Source: a bacterium (GTDB taxonomy: Bacteria > Armatimonadota > Zipacnadia > Zipacnadales > UBA11051). Taken from it: DNA of 64,000 nt. Shown here piece after piece: positions 9,621-19,589 of the stretch. Under the pieces are notes generated by a model. That model worked only from the letters and a program-made list of their open reading frames with translations, had not been told where the DNA came from and searched no databases. How positions within the stretch are numbered: the stretch's first letter is position 1; every line of letters begins with the position of its first letter. The DNA lies in contig JAUVVY010000007.1 of the NCBI GenBank assembly GCA_030604405.1, positions 62,001-126,000 of the forward strand, read 5' to 3'. The translations under genes were made by a program, and so were the position numbers.

Positions 9621-10550
9621 CTAGGCGCCGGCCCATTCGCGGGCCTCGCTGACTGCCCGCAGTATTCTCAAGTCCAGTTCCAAATCCGGCCGGAAATCAC
9701 GCGCACCACGGATTTCATCCACGAACGCTTCGTTCTCTGCGAGTACCACGTCCAAGTCGCGCCGCTCCGGAAGCTCGATGACCTCTTCACCTTTGGCAAG
9801 CTGCTTGGGCAGATCCGTCCCCCACCGCACCACCCCCTCGGCACCAATAACCAGACCGGCATCCAAGCTCGGAATGCCTTCTCCCGTGCCGTATGTCAGC
9901 TTCGCCTGCCCGCCGTCCGCGAACACCACCCACATTGTGGCGATGTCCAGCCTGTCTATTCTCACATGCTTGCCATCAACCTCCCGCACCTCGCCGAAGG
10001 CTTGAAAGAAATCTACAGCCGCATACGGGAGAAACGAAAAGGCGCCTCCGCTGAGCGAGAAATCCCGGTACCAGGGGCGCTGAGGTCCGCCCTCGAATGT
10101 GGACGTCTGTTCGGCATAGACCAGCCGGCCGGCACTGCGCAGGTGCTCAAGCTCCTGCGGGTGGTCGGGATGATAGCGCCACTTTGCGCCGTGATGAATG
10201 ACCAGGTCCCGACCCTCGGCCACCTCGACCAACTCCAGCGCCTCAGAGTAATCCAGGCACAGCGGCGTCTCGACCAGGACGTGCTTGCCGGCGGCCAGCG
10301 CCGCCCGCGCCTGCTCGAAGTGGAAAATATGCGGCGTGCATACCACCACGGCGTCCACCTGCTCACTGTCGCACACTGCGTGCCAATCTTCAACCGCCGG
10401 TACGCCGATCTCGCTACCGAATCTTTCGCGCGAGCTTTCGGAGCGCGACCAGCCCAGCACCACCCGACAGCCCTCGATACTATTGAACCGCTGGGCTCTG
10501 CCGATGGCCCAGTTGCCCGCGCCGATCATGCCGATAGTGATGTCTTGCAT
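9621..10550 (-). CDS. Gfo/Idh/MocA-family oxidoreductase
   Basis: NAD(P)-dependent sugar or cyclitol dehydrogenase of 309 residues. The N-terminal Rossmann fold opens with GMIGAGNWAIGRA, and the family lysine-proline motif region reads VETPLCL, so the usual EKP lysine is replaced by threonine. A substrate-binding alpha/beta domain follows. SD-like GGGAGG is about 12 bases before ATG 10550. The gene lies 41 bp upstream of the aldolase on the same strand and is probably co-transcribed with it. The EKP to ETP change may lower or alter oxidoreductase activity, because that lysine normally assists catalysis or cofactor binding. Confidence 0.8.
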   Translation of the reverse strand: MQDITIGMIGAGNWAIGRAQRFNSIEGCRVVLGWSRSESSRERFGSEIGVPAVEDWHAVCDSEQVDAVVVCTPHIFHFEQARAALAAGKHVLVETPLCLDYSEALELVEVAEGRDLVIHHGAKWRYHPDHPQELEHLRSAGRLVYAEQTSTFEGGPQRPWYRDFSLSGGAFSFLPYAAVDFFQAFGEVREVDGKHVRIDRLDIATMWVVFADGGQAKLTYGTGEGIPSLDAGLVIGAEGVVRWGTDLPKQLAKGEEVIELPERRDLDVVLAENEAFVDEIRGARDFRPDLELDLRILRAVSEAREWAGA

Positions 10551-10647
10551 TAGAGATGTAACCTCCCAAGGAAAGCAAGTTGTGCTGGCGGTTCATTTCG
10601 GCTTCGGCGAGTGTTTGACCTGCTAGCGAGGCGACGGGACGGGGCTA

Positions 10648-11433
10648 CTAATCGTTAACCTTCAGGGCAAGGCCGAGAATGATGATCTTGCTGATGCGAC
10701 TGGCGCGCTTGGCCCATTTCGCGTCCGGATGCTTGTAACGATATGCGTCAAGCAGGGCGGGTACGAGGATGAGCGCGCCGATGCTGTCCTCACTCCAACC
10801 CAGGGTGTCGGCCATGCCCTTGGTGTCGCGCTCGTCGGGACCATAACCTGCAAAGGCCGTGGCCGAATAGCCAACCGTCAGCCAGAAGTTGAAGGTCGCC
10901 AGGCCCTTGAGAAAAGGCTCGTCCTCGTTACGTAGATTCGGGTGCTTTTCAAGCAGCCACTCGTTAATGATATGCTGAGCGTTGAAGCCGGCAGATGCAG
11001 TGATGTAGTGTTCGCGGCCCGAGAGCTTTCGTCCCGGCTCGATCGTGAAAAAGGGTACTATGCTGAATTCCACGCCTTTGAGGTCAGGGTTTGAGCCGAC
11101 AGCGAGGTTGGCGATCAGGTGTCCGGCTTCATGGCCCAGGAAAGCGACGAATGCACCCTTGAAGAACCCCGAGGAATCCCCGGCCCACTTCTTGTGAGAT
11201 CTTGGCGGATCCGCTTCCGAAGCCAATGTCGCCTCGTGCAGGCCAGTCGCGTCGGCCGCCTCGGCGATCAGCCATAGCTCATGGCCCTGGGAGAGACGCT
11301 GCTGCACCAACGCCGCCAGACGATCCCTTTGTCCGACTCGTAACAGCAGCAACTCAGTAGGCGACGCTAATACCACACTGCTGACCAGCAGCGGCATCAC
11401 CAGGGCAACACCAAGCGCCAGCTTTCCGCTCAC
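10648..11433 (-). CDS. Exported or membrane protein with HEAGH metalloprotease-like motif
   Basis: Product of 261 residues starting at GTG 11433. It has an N-terminal signal-like segment and a second hydrophobic stretch that contains FLGHEAGHLIANL, an HExxH zinc-site motif near residue 100. A later segment, SAGFNAQHIINEWL, could offer another ligand, and two hydrophobic helices follow (about 180-200 and 215-230). The arrangement recalls membrane-embedded M48/M50-type peptidases, but I do not recognise the family. It may be a membrane protease or a degenerate zinc protein. It is the first leftward gene of the cluster that diverges from the CocE-type hydrolase. Confidence 0.6.
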   Translation of the reverse strand: MSGKLALGVALVMPLLVSSVVLASPTELLLLRVGQRDRLAALVQQRLSQGHELWLIAEAADATGLHEATLASEADPPRSHKKWAGDSSGFFKGAFVAFLGHEAGHLIANLAVGSNPDLKGVEFSIVPFFTIEPGRKLSGREHYITASAGFNAQHIINEWLLEKHPNLRNEDEPFLKGLATFNFWLTVGYSATAFAGYGPDERDTKGMADTLGWSEDSIGALILVPALLDAYRYKHPDAKWAKRASRISKIIILGLALKVND

Positions 11434-11622
11434 CTGTTCACACCCGCACTAATGAATTGACAGGCCGTGTTATATAGCAGCTTCGCCGCCAAGCCGTGCC
11501 TCTCCTTGTTTCGCCGGCCTTTGCAGAGGTTGCAGCAAACGAACTGGCGAAATGCCCACCCGTACTGATCCGAGAAAAAGAGAAAAATGCGACAGACCCT
11601 TTTTGCGTGAGGTGAAGAGACG

Positions 11623-13593
11623 ATGTCCGAAGCCAAATATGAGGTGGAGCATATTCGTGGCGTGCGAATAGCTATGCGAGACGGCGTAGAACTCGCTGCG
11701 GCAATCACGCGCCCGGACGCCGAGGGCGAATTCCCCGCCATCATGAGCTACCACCCGTACCGGGGCACCAGTGCAACCGAGCCGCCCGAATCATATCGCC
11801 AGCTTGCACAGCGGGGATACGTGATGATCCACTTCGATGTTAGAGGCACCGGCAATTCCGGCGGTTCGACCTCAGACATCTACTCCGAGCAGGAGATTCA
11901 GGACGGGTGCGAGATGGTCGAGTGGATTGCCGCCCAGCCCTGGTGTGACGGAAATGTCGGCATGTGGGGGATCTCATACCCGGCAGTAGTGTGCTGGCAG
12001 GTGGCGATGCATAATCCGCCACACCTCAAATGCATCATCGTGCGCTCAGGCTGCGATGATGTGTACTCGGAATGGACCAACCCCGGCGGCTGCCCGCGGC
12101 CGTTCATGTACGAGACGTACTCCCCGCTGATGACCACGAGCAATTCTGCGCCGCCGGATATTGATGTGTGCGGCGAGCAATGGGCTGACATCTGGAACCA
12201 ACACCTTGAGCATAACGCGCCGTGGGGCATCGGATTCATCACCCATCGGCTGAACGGTCCGTACTGGCGATCGCGGTCGGTGCGTCCCGACTACGACCGC
12301 GTCAAGTGCCCGGTATTCGTCATCGGAGGTTGGGCGGACTGGTATGCGACCGCGCTGCTGAGAGCATTCTCACACCTCCAGGTCCCGAAGCGAGCGCTGG
12401 TCGGCCCGTGGTCGCATTTCTGGCCTGAGGACGGCATTCCAGGGCCACGAATTGACGGCCTGCGCGAGTGCCAGAGATGGTTCGACCATTGGCTCAAGGG
12501 CACTGACACGGGCCTACTTGACGAGCCGCCAGTTACCGTGTTCGTCAGAGAATACTCGCCGCCGGCCAGCCTGATTCTGCAAGACAAAGGGGCCTGGCGA
12601 TGCGAAAAAGACTGGCCGTTGCTGCGCACTCAGCACACCCCAATGTACCTGCACCCGGAAGCGCAACTGACATCCGAGCCCTACGCCGAAGATGCGTGTG
12701 ACGAGTATGTTTACAATCCGGCAGTAGGGGTTGCCGCAGGCCAGCACGGTGGCGGCGCCAGCCCCGGCTGGCATCTCCCCACGGACCAGCGACCCGATGA
12801 AGCCCATTCTCTGACCTACACGACCGCGCCGCTGGAAGAGGACCTGGAGATAACCGGCAATCCCGTCGCCCACCTCTACGTATCGTCTTCGGCAGAGATA
12901 GCCTATTTCAGCGTGAAGCTGTGCGATGTAGCGCCGGATGGTACTTCGCTACTGGTCAATAAAGGCAGCCTCAATGCCACTCGACGTGACTCTCACGAGC
13001 AGCCGGAGGCCTTGGAGCCTGGCAAGGTTTACGAACTGACGATTGACATGCTCTCAGTTGCGTACAAATTCCAGGCCGGACACCGCATCCGCGTGGACAT
13101 CGCCTGTGCGGATTTCCAGAACGCCTGGCCGACACCCAGCCCAGCAACCAATACAATCTACTATGGCACCAGGCACCCTTCCCGCATTGTCCTGCCAGTT
13201 GCGCCGGAGCAGCAGCCCAAGCTGCCTGAGCCTAACCTGAAGCCGTCGCCCAAGCCGCTTCCGGCACTTGAAGATATCGCAAGGCCACAACACAGCGTTA
13301 CCCACGATTCAATCAATGAGACAACAACCGCCAGCTTCGAAGCCAACGGAGCCAGCGGAGCCCTACGGGGCAGCTTCACAGTCTCGACCAGGAGCCCTGC
13401 CGTGGCAGTCACCAAAGCCTCTTGCCACAGGGACTATTCCACACCCGCCGTGCAGGTCGAGGTGGAGACCCAGTGCATCACGACCAGCGATGAGACGACC
13501 TTCCGCCATTTGGTACAGGTTCAGGTGACCGTCAATGGCAAGTGTCACTTCGAGAAAAGCTGGTCGGTGTCTGTGCCCAGGGAGTTCGATTGA
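11623..13593 (+). CDS. CocE/NonD-family alpha/beta hydrolase (S15-like)
   Basis: Hydrolase of 656 residues in the X-Pro dipeptidyl-peptidase/cocaine-esterase class. The nucleophile elbow GMWGISYP places serine at 118, WADWY gives the likely acid D239, and GPWSHF the histidine H265, so the triad is complete. A C-terminal jelly-roll (from about residue 390) is the usual XPDP-C domain. SD-like GAGGTGAAGAG precedes ATG 11623. No signal peptide is seen, which suggests a cytoplasmic acyl-ester or amide hydrolase. It heads the rightward arm of the carbohydrate region, so de-esterification of sugar derivatives is plausible, though inferred from context only. Confidence 0.85.
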   Translation: MSEAKYEVEHIRGVRIAMRDGVELAAAITRPDAEGEFPAIMSYHPYRGTSATEPPESYRQLAQRGYVMIHFDVRGTGNSGGSTSDIYSEQEIQDGCEMVEWIAAQPWCDGNVGMWGISYPAVVCWQVAMHNPPHLKCIIVRSGCDDVYSEWTNPGGCPRPFMYETYSPLMTTSNSAPPDIDVCGEQWADIWNQHLEHNAPWGIGFITHRLNGPYWRSRSVRPDYDRVKCPVFVIGGWADWYATALLRAFSHLQVPKRALVGPWSHFWPEDGIPGPRIDGLRECQRWFDHWLKGTDTGLLDEPPVTVFVREYSPPASLILQDKGAWRCEKDWPLLRTQHTPMYLHPEAQLTSEPYAEDACDEYVYNPAVGVAAGQHGGGASPGWHLPTDQRPDEAHSLTYTTAPLEEDLEITGNPVAHLYVSSSAEIAYFSVKLCDVAPDGTSLLVNKGSLNATRRDSHEQPEALEPGKVYELTIDMLSVAYKFQAGHRIRVDIACADFQNAWPTPSPATNTIYYGTRHPSRIVLPVAPEQQPKLPEPNLKPSPKPLPALEDIARPQHSVTHDSINETTTASFEANGASGALRGSFTVSTRSPAVAVTKASCHRDYSTPAVQVEVETQCITTSDETTFRHLVQVQVTVNGKCHFEKSWSVSVPREFD

Positions 13594-13622
13594 GCCGGCC
13601 AATGAGAACGGAGATGCTGCAG

Positions 13623-15971
13623 ATGAATGACCACAAAGATGCGTGGAGCGTCGTCCGATTTGACCCCGAAGCCCGTCTGTTCGTCCTGCGCTCATCCGAC
13701 GGCACAACGGAACTAAGTTTCGGGGCATCCTTCGAAATCAACGGCAAGCGCCTGACGCTGCAGGATGCCTGCGAAGTGACGGGCAGCGCCGAACTGAGGT
13801 CAGGAGAAGAGGGCCGGATAAGTATCTCGTTTGACGAGCCGACGCTTGCCTGTAGCCTCACGATTTCTCTCAGCGATGACGGGCAGACCGTGCTGCTCGA
13901 CTGCGAGATAACGAACCGGGGCGAGACTGCGCTGGCGCTAGGGCGGTGCTCGCCGCTGTGCATTACCCCCCAGCTTGGAAGGGTGGAGCTGCATGGCGAC
14001 GACGGGCAGGCGGTGTACCTGCAGTCATCGGGCACCACTGCACTGAGCAAAGTCTATCTGGCCGCTGACCCCGAAGCGGAGACAGAGTCCAACATCTTCC
14101 TGCAGATCGTCAGCAACAGTGCCGGCCGGGCGCTGCATCTGGGCTTCGTCACCTTCGACCGGATGGGCGCGTATCATGAATTTGCATACGACGGTGAGGC
14201 AGGCTTTACGGAGCTGCACGCAATCTGCGACCTCTACGGCTGGGAACTCGCCCCGCAACAGTCCTTGAAGCTCGAAACGCTGATGATCGAGGCGCGCGAT
14301 GATTACCACGCCTCGCTGCACAACTGGGCGCAGCGCGCGGCCGACTGCTACCAGCCGATTATCTGGCCTAAAATTCCGGCTGGCTGGCTGGGCTGGGCAT
14401 GGGTTGACGTTTCCAATGTCGAGCTTTACGAGGATGTTATCATCCGCAATGCCGAGGCGGTGCGGCGGCGCCTGGCCGGCTTCGACATCGAATACATCTG
14501 GGAAAGCCTCGGCAACCTGCCGGGGGGCTGCCCGGGCGACTGGCTGGGCTGGAACGAAAACTGCTTCCCTCAGGGGCACCAGTGGCTGGTGGATAAATTG
14601 GCCGAACTCGACTTCAAGCTCGGCTTCTGGGTCGGCCCCTTTTACGTGGCCAGCTCACTGGAAGAATTCGTCGATGAAATGGAAGATGCGCTGCTGAAGA
14701 AAGACGGCGAGCTGGCTATCGCGTCCCGGGCATGGCGGTTCGGAGACGCCGGCAAGCTGCCCCACAATCAAAGGCCGAACATGTATGCGCTCGATCCGAC
14801 CCACCCAAAGGGCGAGGAGTTTCTGCGGCATGTGTTTCGCACGCTGCGGGAATGGGGCATCCGCTACTACATGCTCGATTTTCTGGGCGCAGCATCCGGC
14901 ACCGACCACTACAACCAACACCACGACAAATCAGTGGTCCGCGGTGTACCGGTAATGCGCAAAGGGCTGGAAATAATTGCTGAGGCGGCCGGGCCTGACA
15001 CCTACACGCTTTCCAGCAGCGGCCCCACCTTTACCTGCGTCGGGCATGTTACGGCCGCTCGTATGGGCAACGACTACGGCGAGGGGCGGCCGATGGATGC
15101 AGAGACCTACCACTATCCGGCGACCTTTCTCATCAACAGGGCGGGGGCCGCCACCTCACACCTGCACGCATCAACCAACATGGCCGCCGCCTACTTCACC
15201 CATCGCAAACTATTCATAAATGACGCCGGCAACGTAATGACGGTTGACCAGCCGCTTGCCGTCTCCGACGCGCAGATAACAGCGACGATATTTGGCATCA
15301 ATGGCGGGCCGGTCATGCTGGGCGACGACATTGACCGCATCTCCGAGGATCGGCTGGCCTTCATCAAGAAGGTCTTCCCGCGTTACCCGGAGATGGCCAG
15401 GCCGATTGATCTGTTCGACTCGCCGTCGCCGGACTACCCAAAGGTATTCCACCTGCATATTGAGGGCGGATGGGACGCATGGGACATTGTGGCGGTGCTC
15501 AACTATGGAGACGAGCCGCTGACACAGCCAATCCCGCTACAGCGGCTTGACATGGCCCCGGACGCTAGTTACCTGTTGTGGGAGTTCTGGGACCAGCGGT
15601 ACGTCGGAACCATCAGCGGAGAGCTCAACGCCGTGGTGCCGCCGGCTTCAGCGCGTCTCTATCGGCTGACACGGCGGCGCGAGCACCCCTGGGTTCTGTC
15701 CACCGACATGCATGTGATGCAGGGGAACTCCGAACTGGCGGAGGTGGTGTGGAACGCCGAGACGATGACCCTGTCCGGGACCGCAACTCGCCCTGCCGGC
15801 GAGACCGGCAGCCTCTTTGTCTGCGCGCCTGAGGGCATCTGCGTCACCAATCCGCAAGGGCTCTGGATCGCGAAAGATGATAACGACAAGACGCTCATCA
15901 TCCGCCGGCAGTTCCATTTCGGCGACGGCCCGGAGCAGTGGGAGATACGCTTCGCACCAATTGCAACTTGA
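13623..15971 (+). CDS. GH36-like alpha-galactosidase family protein
   Basis: Glycoside hydrolase-like protein of 782 residues. ATG 13623 has GGAG nine bases upstream; longer in-frame starts overlap the preceding hydrolase gene. The architecture is an N-terminal beta-supersandwich (about 1-240), a TIM barrel (about 250-600) and a C-terminal beta domain. YYMLDF places a candidate nucleophile at D419, as in clan GH-D enzymes, and RMGNDYGEG lies where the acid/base aspartate would be expected. There is no signal peptide. The gene is 29 bp after the CocE-type gene, so they likely share a transcript. Alpha-galactosidase activity is a family-level guess; related specificities are possible. Confidence 0.75.
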   Translation: MNDHKDAWSVVRFDPEARLFVLRSSDGTTELSFGASFEINGKRLTLQDACEVTGSAELRSGEEGRISISFDEPTLACSLTISLSDDGQTVLLDCEITNRGETALALGRCSPLCITPQLGRVELHGDDGQAVYLQSSGTTALSKVYLAADPEAETESNIFLQIVSNSAGRALHLGFVTFDRMGAYHEFAYDGEAGFTELHAICDLYGWELAPQQSLKLETLMIEARDDYHASLHNWAQRAADCYQPIIWPKIPAGWLGWAWVDVSNVELYEDVIIRNAEAVRRRLAGFDIEYIWESLGNLPGGCPGDWLGWNENCFPQGHQWLVDKLAELDFKLGFWVGPFYVASSLEEFVDEMEDALLKKDGELAIASRAWRFGDAGKLPHNQRPNMYALDPTHPKGEEFLRHVFRTLREWGIRYYMLDFLGAASGTDHYNQHHDKSVVRGVPVMRKGLEIIAEAAGPDTYTLSSSGPTFTCVGHVTAARMGNDYGEGRPMDAETYHYPATFLINRAGAATSHLHASTNMAAAYFTHRKLFINDAGNVMTVDQPLAVSDAQITATIFGINGGPVMLGDDIDRISEDRLAFIKKVFPRYPEMARPIDLFDSPSPDYPKVFHLHIEGGWDAWDIVAVLNYGDEPLTQPIPLQRLDMAPDASYLLWEFWDQRYVGTISGELNAVVPPASARLYRLTRRREHPWVLSTDMHVMQGNSELAEVVWNAETMTLSGTATRPAGETGSLFVCAPEGICVTNPQGLWIAKDDNDKTLIIRRQFHFGDGPEQWEIRFAPIAT

Positions 15972-16083
15972 TTCCAGGGACAGTCACCCGATTTCCTGGA
16001 GAGGTCTTTGCTCGTCTGCGGTGGAATATCAATGCAATGCCTGTCACATCAGCACCCACCTGAGCGATGAGAAGGTGAGAGTC

Positions 16084-19000
16084 GTGCAAAGTCAGATTGT
16101 CAGTTGCAGTGCAATGTCTTTTGCAGTCGTCGTCATGGTTCTGCTCGCCCTGGGCATTAGCCCCGCGGCCGGCGCTGTCCGCGACTACGGAGGCTGGTAC
16201 ACCCAGGAGCGTATCGCCAACCTACGCGCCAATTGTGAAAAGTACGACTGGGCGAAAGGGCAGCGTAATGGGGCGGCGGGTGCGGCAGACCGATACATGG
16301 AGCTGAGCGACGAATTTCTCTGGAAGCTCATTCCGGGACAGAAGCTGCCGCGGGCCATTGATGTGAGCATGAACAAGATTGACGGCGTGCAAGTGCGGCC
16401 CGGATGCCTGCATTGCGGCCACGACATTGACAAGTATGGCGGCTACCCCTACAACCCCGACATTCTGGGGAAGCCCTGGAAGCTGACCTGTCCCTCCTGC
16501 GGCGAGATCTTCCCGACCAATGACTTCGCCAAGTATTACGAGAGCGGCATTGACGAGAGCGGAGTTCTCGACCCAGAAAAGGCCGACCGCAGCCTGCTTT
16601 TCAACGAAGAGCACCCCGACCCCAAGGACCCGCTGCACAAGTATGGCGTGGACGATGGCTACGGATATTTCGACGAGGACGGCAACCGCTTTCTGTTCAT
16701 CGCCTACTATAACTGGAAGCAATGGGGCTTCATTCGAAATCTGGTGTCCACATTCGCCAATGCCTATCTCTACACCGGCGAGCAGAAGTACGCCCGCAAG
16801 GCGCTGGTGATGCTGGACCGCATCGCCGACGTGTATCCGGACTACGACATCCGGCCATACACCAAACTCTACTATTACCACTCCGGCGGCCATGCCGGCA
16901 AGGTCGAGGCCAATATCTGGGAGTGCGGCGTGGTGACCAGCCTGGCGCGGTCGGTGGGCATGGTCCTTTCCGGCACCAGAGACGACCCGGAACTCTACAC
17001 ATTCCTCGCCGAAAAGGCCACGCAGTACAAGATCGGCGAGAAGGGGACCAGGGAGCTTCTGGTGCAGAGCCTCGACGACGGCATCCTGCGCGAAGGCGCC
17101 AAGGCGGTCATAGCCGGCGATGCGCGTGGCAACCAGGGCATGCACCAGCGCGCCATCACCGCCTGTGCGATGGCGTTGGATCAAAACCCGGAGACAGAGC
17201 AGTGGCTGGACTGGATCTTTGAGCCAGGCGGCGGCGGCATACCCGGCGTCATCGTCGGCGGAATTGACCGCGACGGCGTCGGTGCCGAGGCGGCGCCCGG
17301 CTACTCGATGTCATGGGGCGGCAACATCGGCACTGTGGCCGACTGGCTGGCCGACTACGATGGCTATATCAAGACTGACATCTATCGCGACTTCCCACAG
17401 TTCAATGCCACTTTCAATGGCGGCTGGAACATAGTGGTGATGGGCTATGCGACGCCGAATATCGGCGACGCAGGGTCCTGCGGCAGCCTGGGCAAGACGG
17501 CAGCTTCGCCGGCGTACATCTCGCGCGGCTACAAGTACCTTAAGGACCCGATGATCGGCCTGGCGGCCTACTATGCCAACTCACAGCGTGCCGAACTCAT
17601 AGGCCGCGACATTTTCCACGCCGATCCCGACTGGGTTGCTAAAGACATCGCCGAGATCGCCGCCAAAGTTGACAGGAACCCGTTCGAGGGCGGCCACAAT
17701 ATGACAGGCTACGGGCTGGCCTCGCTTGAGTATGGCTGGGGCAAGCCCGGCATCGGCCTTTGGCTCTACTACGGGCGCAATGGCGGCCACGGCCACCAGG
17801 ACCGGCTCAACATCGGCATGTATTACTGCGGCATCTCGATGATGCCCGAACTCGGATATCCCGAGTTTTGCAGCAATTGGCCCAAGCGCATGTATTCCAA
17901 CCGCAACACCATCTCTCATAACACCGTAATGGTCAACGAAATCCAACAAAGCTTCAACTGGGTGGGGCACCCGGAACTGTTCTGCCAGTTCGAGGACTTC
18001 GGCGCCGTCCGAGTGGACAGCCCCGAGGTCTATGAGGGCGTAGAGAAATACCAGCGCACTCTTGCCTTCGTGAACCTGGGCGAAGACCAGGCCTATGCCT
18101 TCGACGTGTTCCGGGTCAGAGGCGGCAATGACCACATCTACTCATTCCACGGGCCGCCCGGTGAGGTCACAACCGACGGCCTTTCTCTCGTCAAACAGGA
18201 GACCGGCAGCTACTACGGGCCGGATGTCCCCTTCAAAGAGCAGACTTCGGGAAAGCCAAAGCACGGCTTCTCGTGGATCGCCAACGTCGAGCGCGACGCG
18301 GCTCCTGCAGCCAGCTTCACGGTGGATTGGAAGGCCGAGGCCGGCTGGCGAGGCGTTACTGAGAGGGACGATATCCACCTCCGCTACCACTGCCTGACCG
18401 CGACCGATGACGTGGCGCTTGGGGATGTCGAGCCGCCACAGAATAAGAGCGGCAATCCCAGGTGGCTGCGCTACCTGCTGGCTCACCGCGCAGGCGAGGA
18501 CCTGGTCAGTACCTTCAGCGGCGTCATCGAGCCTTATAGCGACCGGCCCGCCATCAAGTCGGTGCAGCGGCTGCAGATCGCCGAGGCTCCCGCAGGCTCC
18601 GAGCCAGTCGCCGTCAGGATCACGCTGGCCGACGGAACCGTTGACTACCTCGCAGCCAGCGACGACGACCAGGCCGTCATCAATATCGAGGGAGGGCTAG
18701 AGTTCGCCGGTGCCATTGGCTGGCTACGGATTCGCGATGGTCAGGTGGAAAGAGCAGCGCTCTGTCGCGGGACGAAGCTGGCCCTGGACGGTTTCGCTAT
18801 CGAGCTTGCTGCGGCCGGCCACACCGGCACCATTGCCCGGATGGACAAGGACATGGAAGGCAAGGGATACGTGTGGGTGGACTGCGCGCTGCCTACCGAC
18901 GACGCCCTGGTCGGACAGCAGATGATAATCGAGAACGACCGGGCCCGCAACGCCTGCTACACCATCGAGAGTGTGGCGCAGGAGGGCAACCTTTACAAAG

Positions 19001-19197
19001 TCTGCCTGGGCGATGTCAGCTTTGTTCGCGGCTACCTGGACAACAAGGACTATAGCAAGGGCTTCGTTTACAACTTCGAAGCAGGCGCGGCTTTCATAAT
19101 CCCTCACGTGGTGGGCGTAACTCGCAAGGGCGACTACGCCTACGCGGTACGCGCAACAGGCGATGTGGAGCTGACGGTGCCAAAGCCCGAGAACTAG
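16084..19197 (+). CDS. Secreted heparinase II/III-like protein with N-terminal zinc ribbon
   Basis: Secreted protein of 1037 residues. GTG 16084 follows AAGGTGAGA and yields a good signal peptide ending near GISPAAGA; the open frame extends further upstream but without a start signal. A zinc-ribbon-like pair, CLHC near residue 109 and CPSC near 137, sits just before an alpha-helical lyase-like toroid. A heparinase II/III-like sandwich begins at HGHQDRLN near residue 568. It is a second, differently built lyase-like protein in the same region, so two enzymes may attack different linkages. It follows the GH36-like gene by 112 bp on the same strand. The substrate is unknown. Confidence 0.75.
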   Translation: MQSQIVSCSAMSFAVVVMVLLALGISPAAGAVRDYGGWYTQERIANLRANCEKYDWAKGQRNGAAGAADRYMELSDEFLWKLIPGQKLPRAIDVSMNKIDGVQVRPGCLHCGHDIDKYGGYPYNPDILGKPWKLTCPSCGEIFPTNDFAKYYESGIDESGVLDPEKADRSLLFNEEHPDPKDPLHKYGVDDGYGYFDEDGNRFLFIAYYNWKQWGFIRNLVSTFANAYLYTGEQKYARKALVMLDRIADVYPDYDIRPYTKLYYYHSGGHAGKVEANIWECGVVTSLARSVGMVLSGTRDDPELYTFLAEKATQYKIGEKGTRELLVQSLDDGILREGAKAVIAGDARGNQGMHQRAITACAMALDQNPETEQWLDWIFEPGGGGIPGVIVGGIDRDGVGAEAAPGYSMSWGGNIGTVADWLADYDGYIKTDIYRDFPQFNATFNGGWNIVVMGYATPNIGDAGSCGSLGKTAASPAYISRGYKYLKDPMIGLAAYYANSQRAELIGRDIFHADPDWVAKDIAEIAAKVDRNPFEGGHNMTGYGLASLEYGWGKPGIGLWLYYGRNGGHGHQDRLNIGMYYCGISMMPELGYPEFCSNWPKRMYSNRNTISHNTVMVNEIQQSFNWVGHPELFCQFEDFGAVRVDSPEVYEGVEKYQRTLAFVNLGEDQAYAFDVFRVRGGNDHIYSFHGPPGEVTTDGLSLVKQETGSYYGPDVPFKEQTSGKPKHGFSWIANVERDAAPAASFTVDWKAEAGWRGVTERDDIHLRYHCLTATDDVALGDVEPPQNKSGNPRWLRYLLAHRAGEDLVSTFSGVIEPYSDRPAIKSVQRLQIAEAPAGSEPVAVRITLADGTVDYLAASDDDQAVINIEGGLEFAGAIGWLRIRDGQVERAALCRGTKLALDGFAIELAAAGHTGTIARMDKDMEGKGYVWVDCALPTDDALVGQQMIIENDRARNACYTIESVAQEGNLYKVCLGDVSFVRGYLDNKDYSKGFVYNFEAGAAFIIPHVVGVTRKGDYAYAVRATGDVELTVPKPEN

Positions 19198-19315
19198 GGA
19201 AATTGGGGACAGTCACCCATTCCCCCCTGTTGTAGGGCGCGGGCTTGTACCGCGCCGGTTGTATCATGTTTTCGGCGGGGCACAAGTCCCCGCCCTACAG
19301 AACGCCGGCTCTAGC
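19198..19315. repeat. Repeat patch: half TIR and rRNA-unrelated GC palindromes
   Basis: Directly behind the stop codon, 19198-19225 is half of the 90-bp inverted-repeat element seen whole at 19496 and 40138. Positions 19225-19256 are identical, inverted, to 35388-35419 over 32 bases. Next to it, about 19274-19300 is a sister palindrome with the same ACAAG centre and CCCTACA end but a different GC stem. No gene is visible here. Confidence 0.75.
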
Positions 19316-19495
19316 TCATTCCGCTGGCTGAGCCGGAGCCGCTTTACTCAGCGCGGCGCTGGCCGCCTGCGCCGTCTCGTTGTCCCCCTGCAGCGCCCCG
19401 GCCAGCACGTTTACCGCACCGGCATCGCCGATGACACCGACCGCCCACGCACTACCGTACACGACACCCGCCTCTTCGCTGTTGAGATTGGTCTG
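19316..19495 (-). pseudogene. Duplicated 3' end of the adjacent HEAT-repeat gene
   Basis: The last stretch of the HEAT gene at 19590 is repeated here: SEEAGVVYGSAWAVG and the ending SKAAPAQPAE both recur. The copy lacks about 13 codons (those around KDVLVWLDTPG) and stops at exactly the point where the palindromic element at 19496 begins. It has no start signal of its own and is read as a fragment, not a gene. Confidence 0.8.
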
Positions 19496-19585
19496 GGAAA
19501 TTGGGGGACTGTCACCTATTTCTTCGCATTTCTTCAAGTCCCAGTCCTATTCCCACAGAGAAATAGGTGACTGTCCCCAATTTCC
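19496..19585. repeat. 90-bp element with ~27-bp inverted ends
   Basis: The left end reads GGAAATTGGGGG then ACTGTCACC and TATTTCT; the right end is its near-perfect inverse, finishing CCCCAATTTCC. A short spacer of about 35 bases lies between. A close copy is at 40138-40226 and a half copy at 19198. Structure and size fit a non-autonomous REP/MITE-like element; linkage to an IS200/RAYT-type transposase is an inference, as none is in the window. Confidence 0.8.
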
Positions 19586-19589
19586 TAAC

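Noticed and set aside
15817-16083. Upstream extension of the second heparinase-like gene
   Set aside because: It overlaps the GH36-like gene, has no SD, and a signal peptide starts naturally at GTG 16084.
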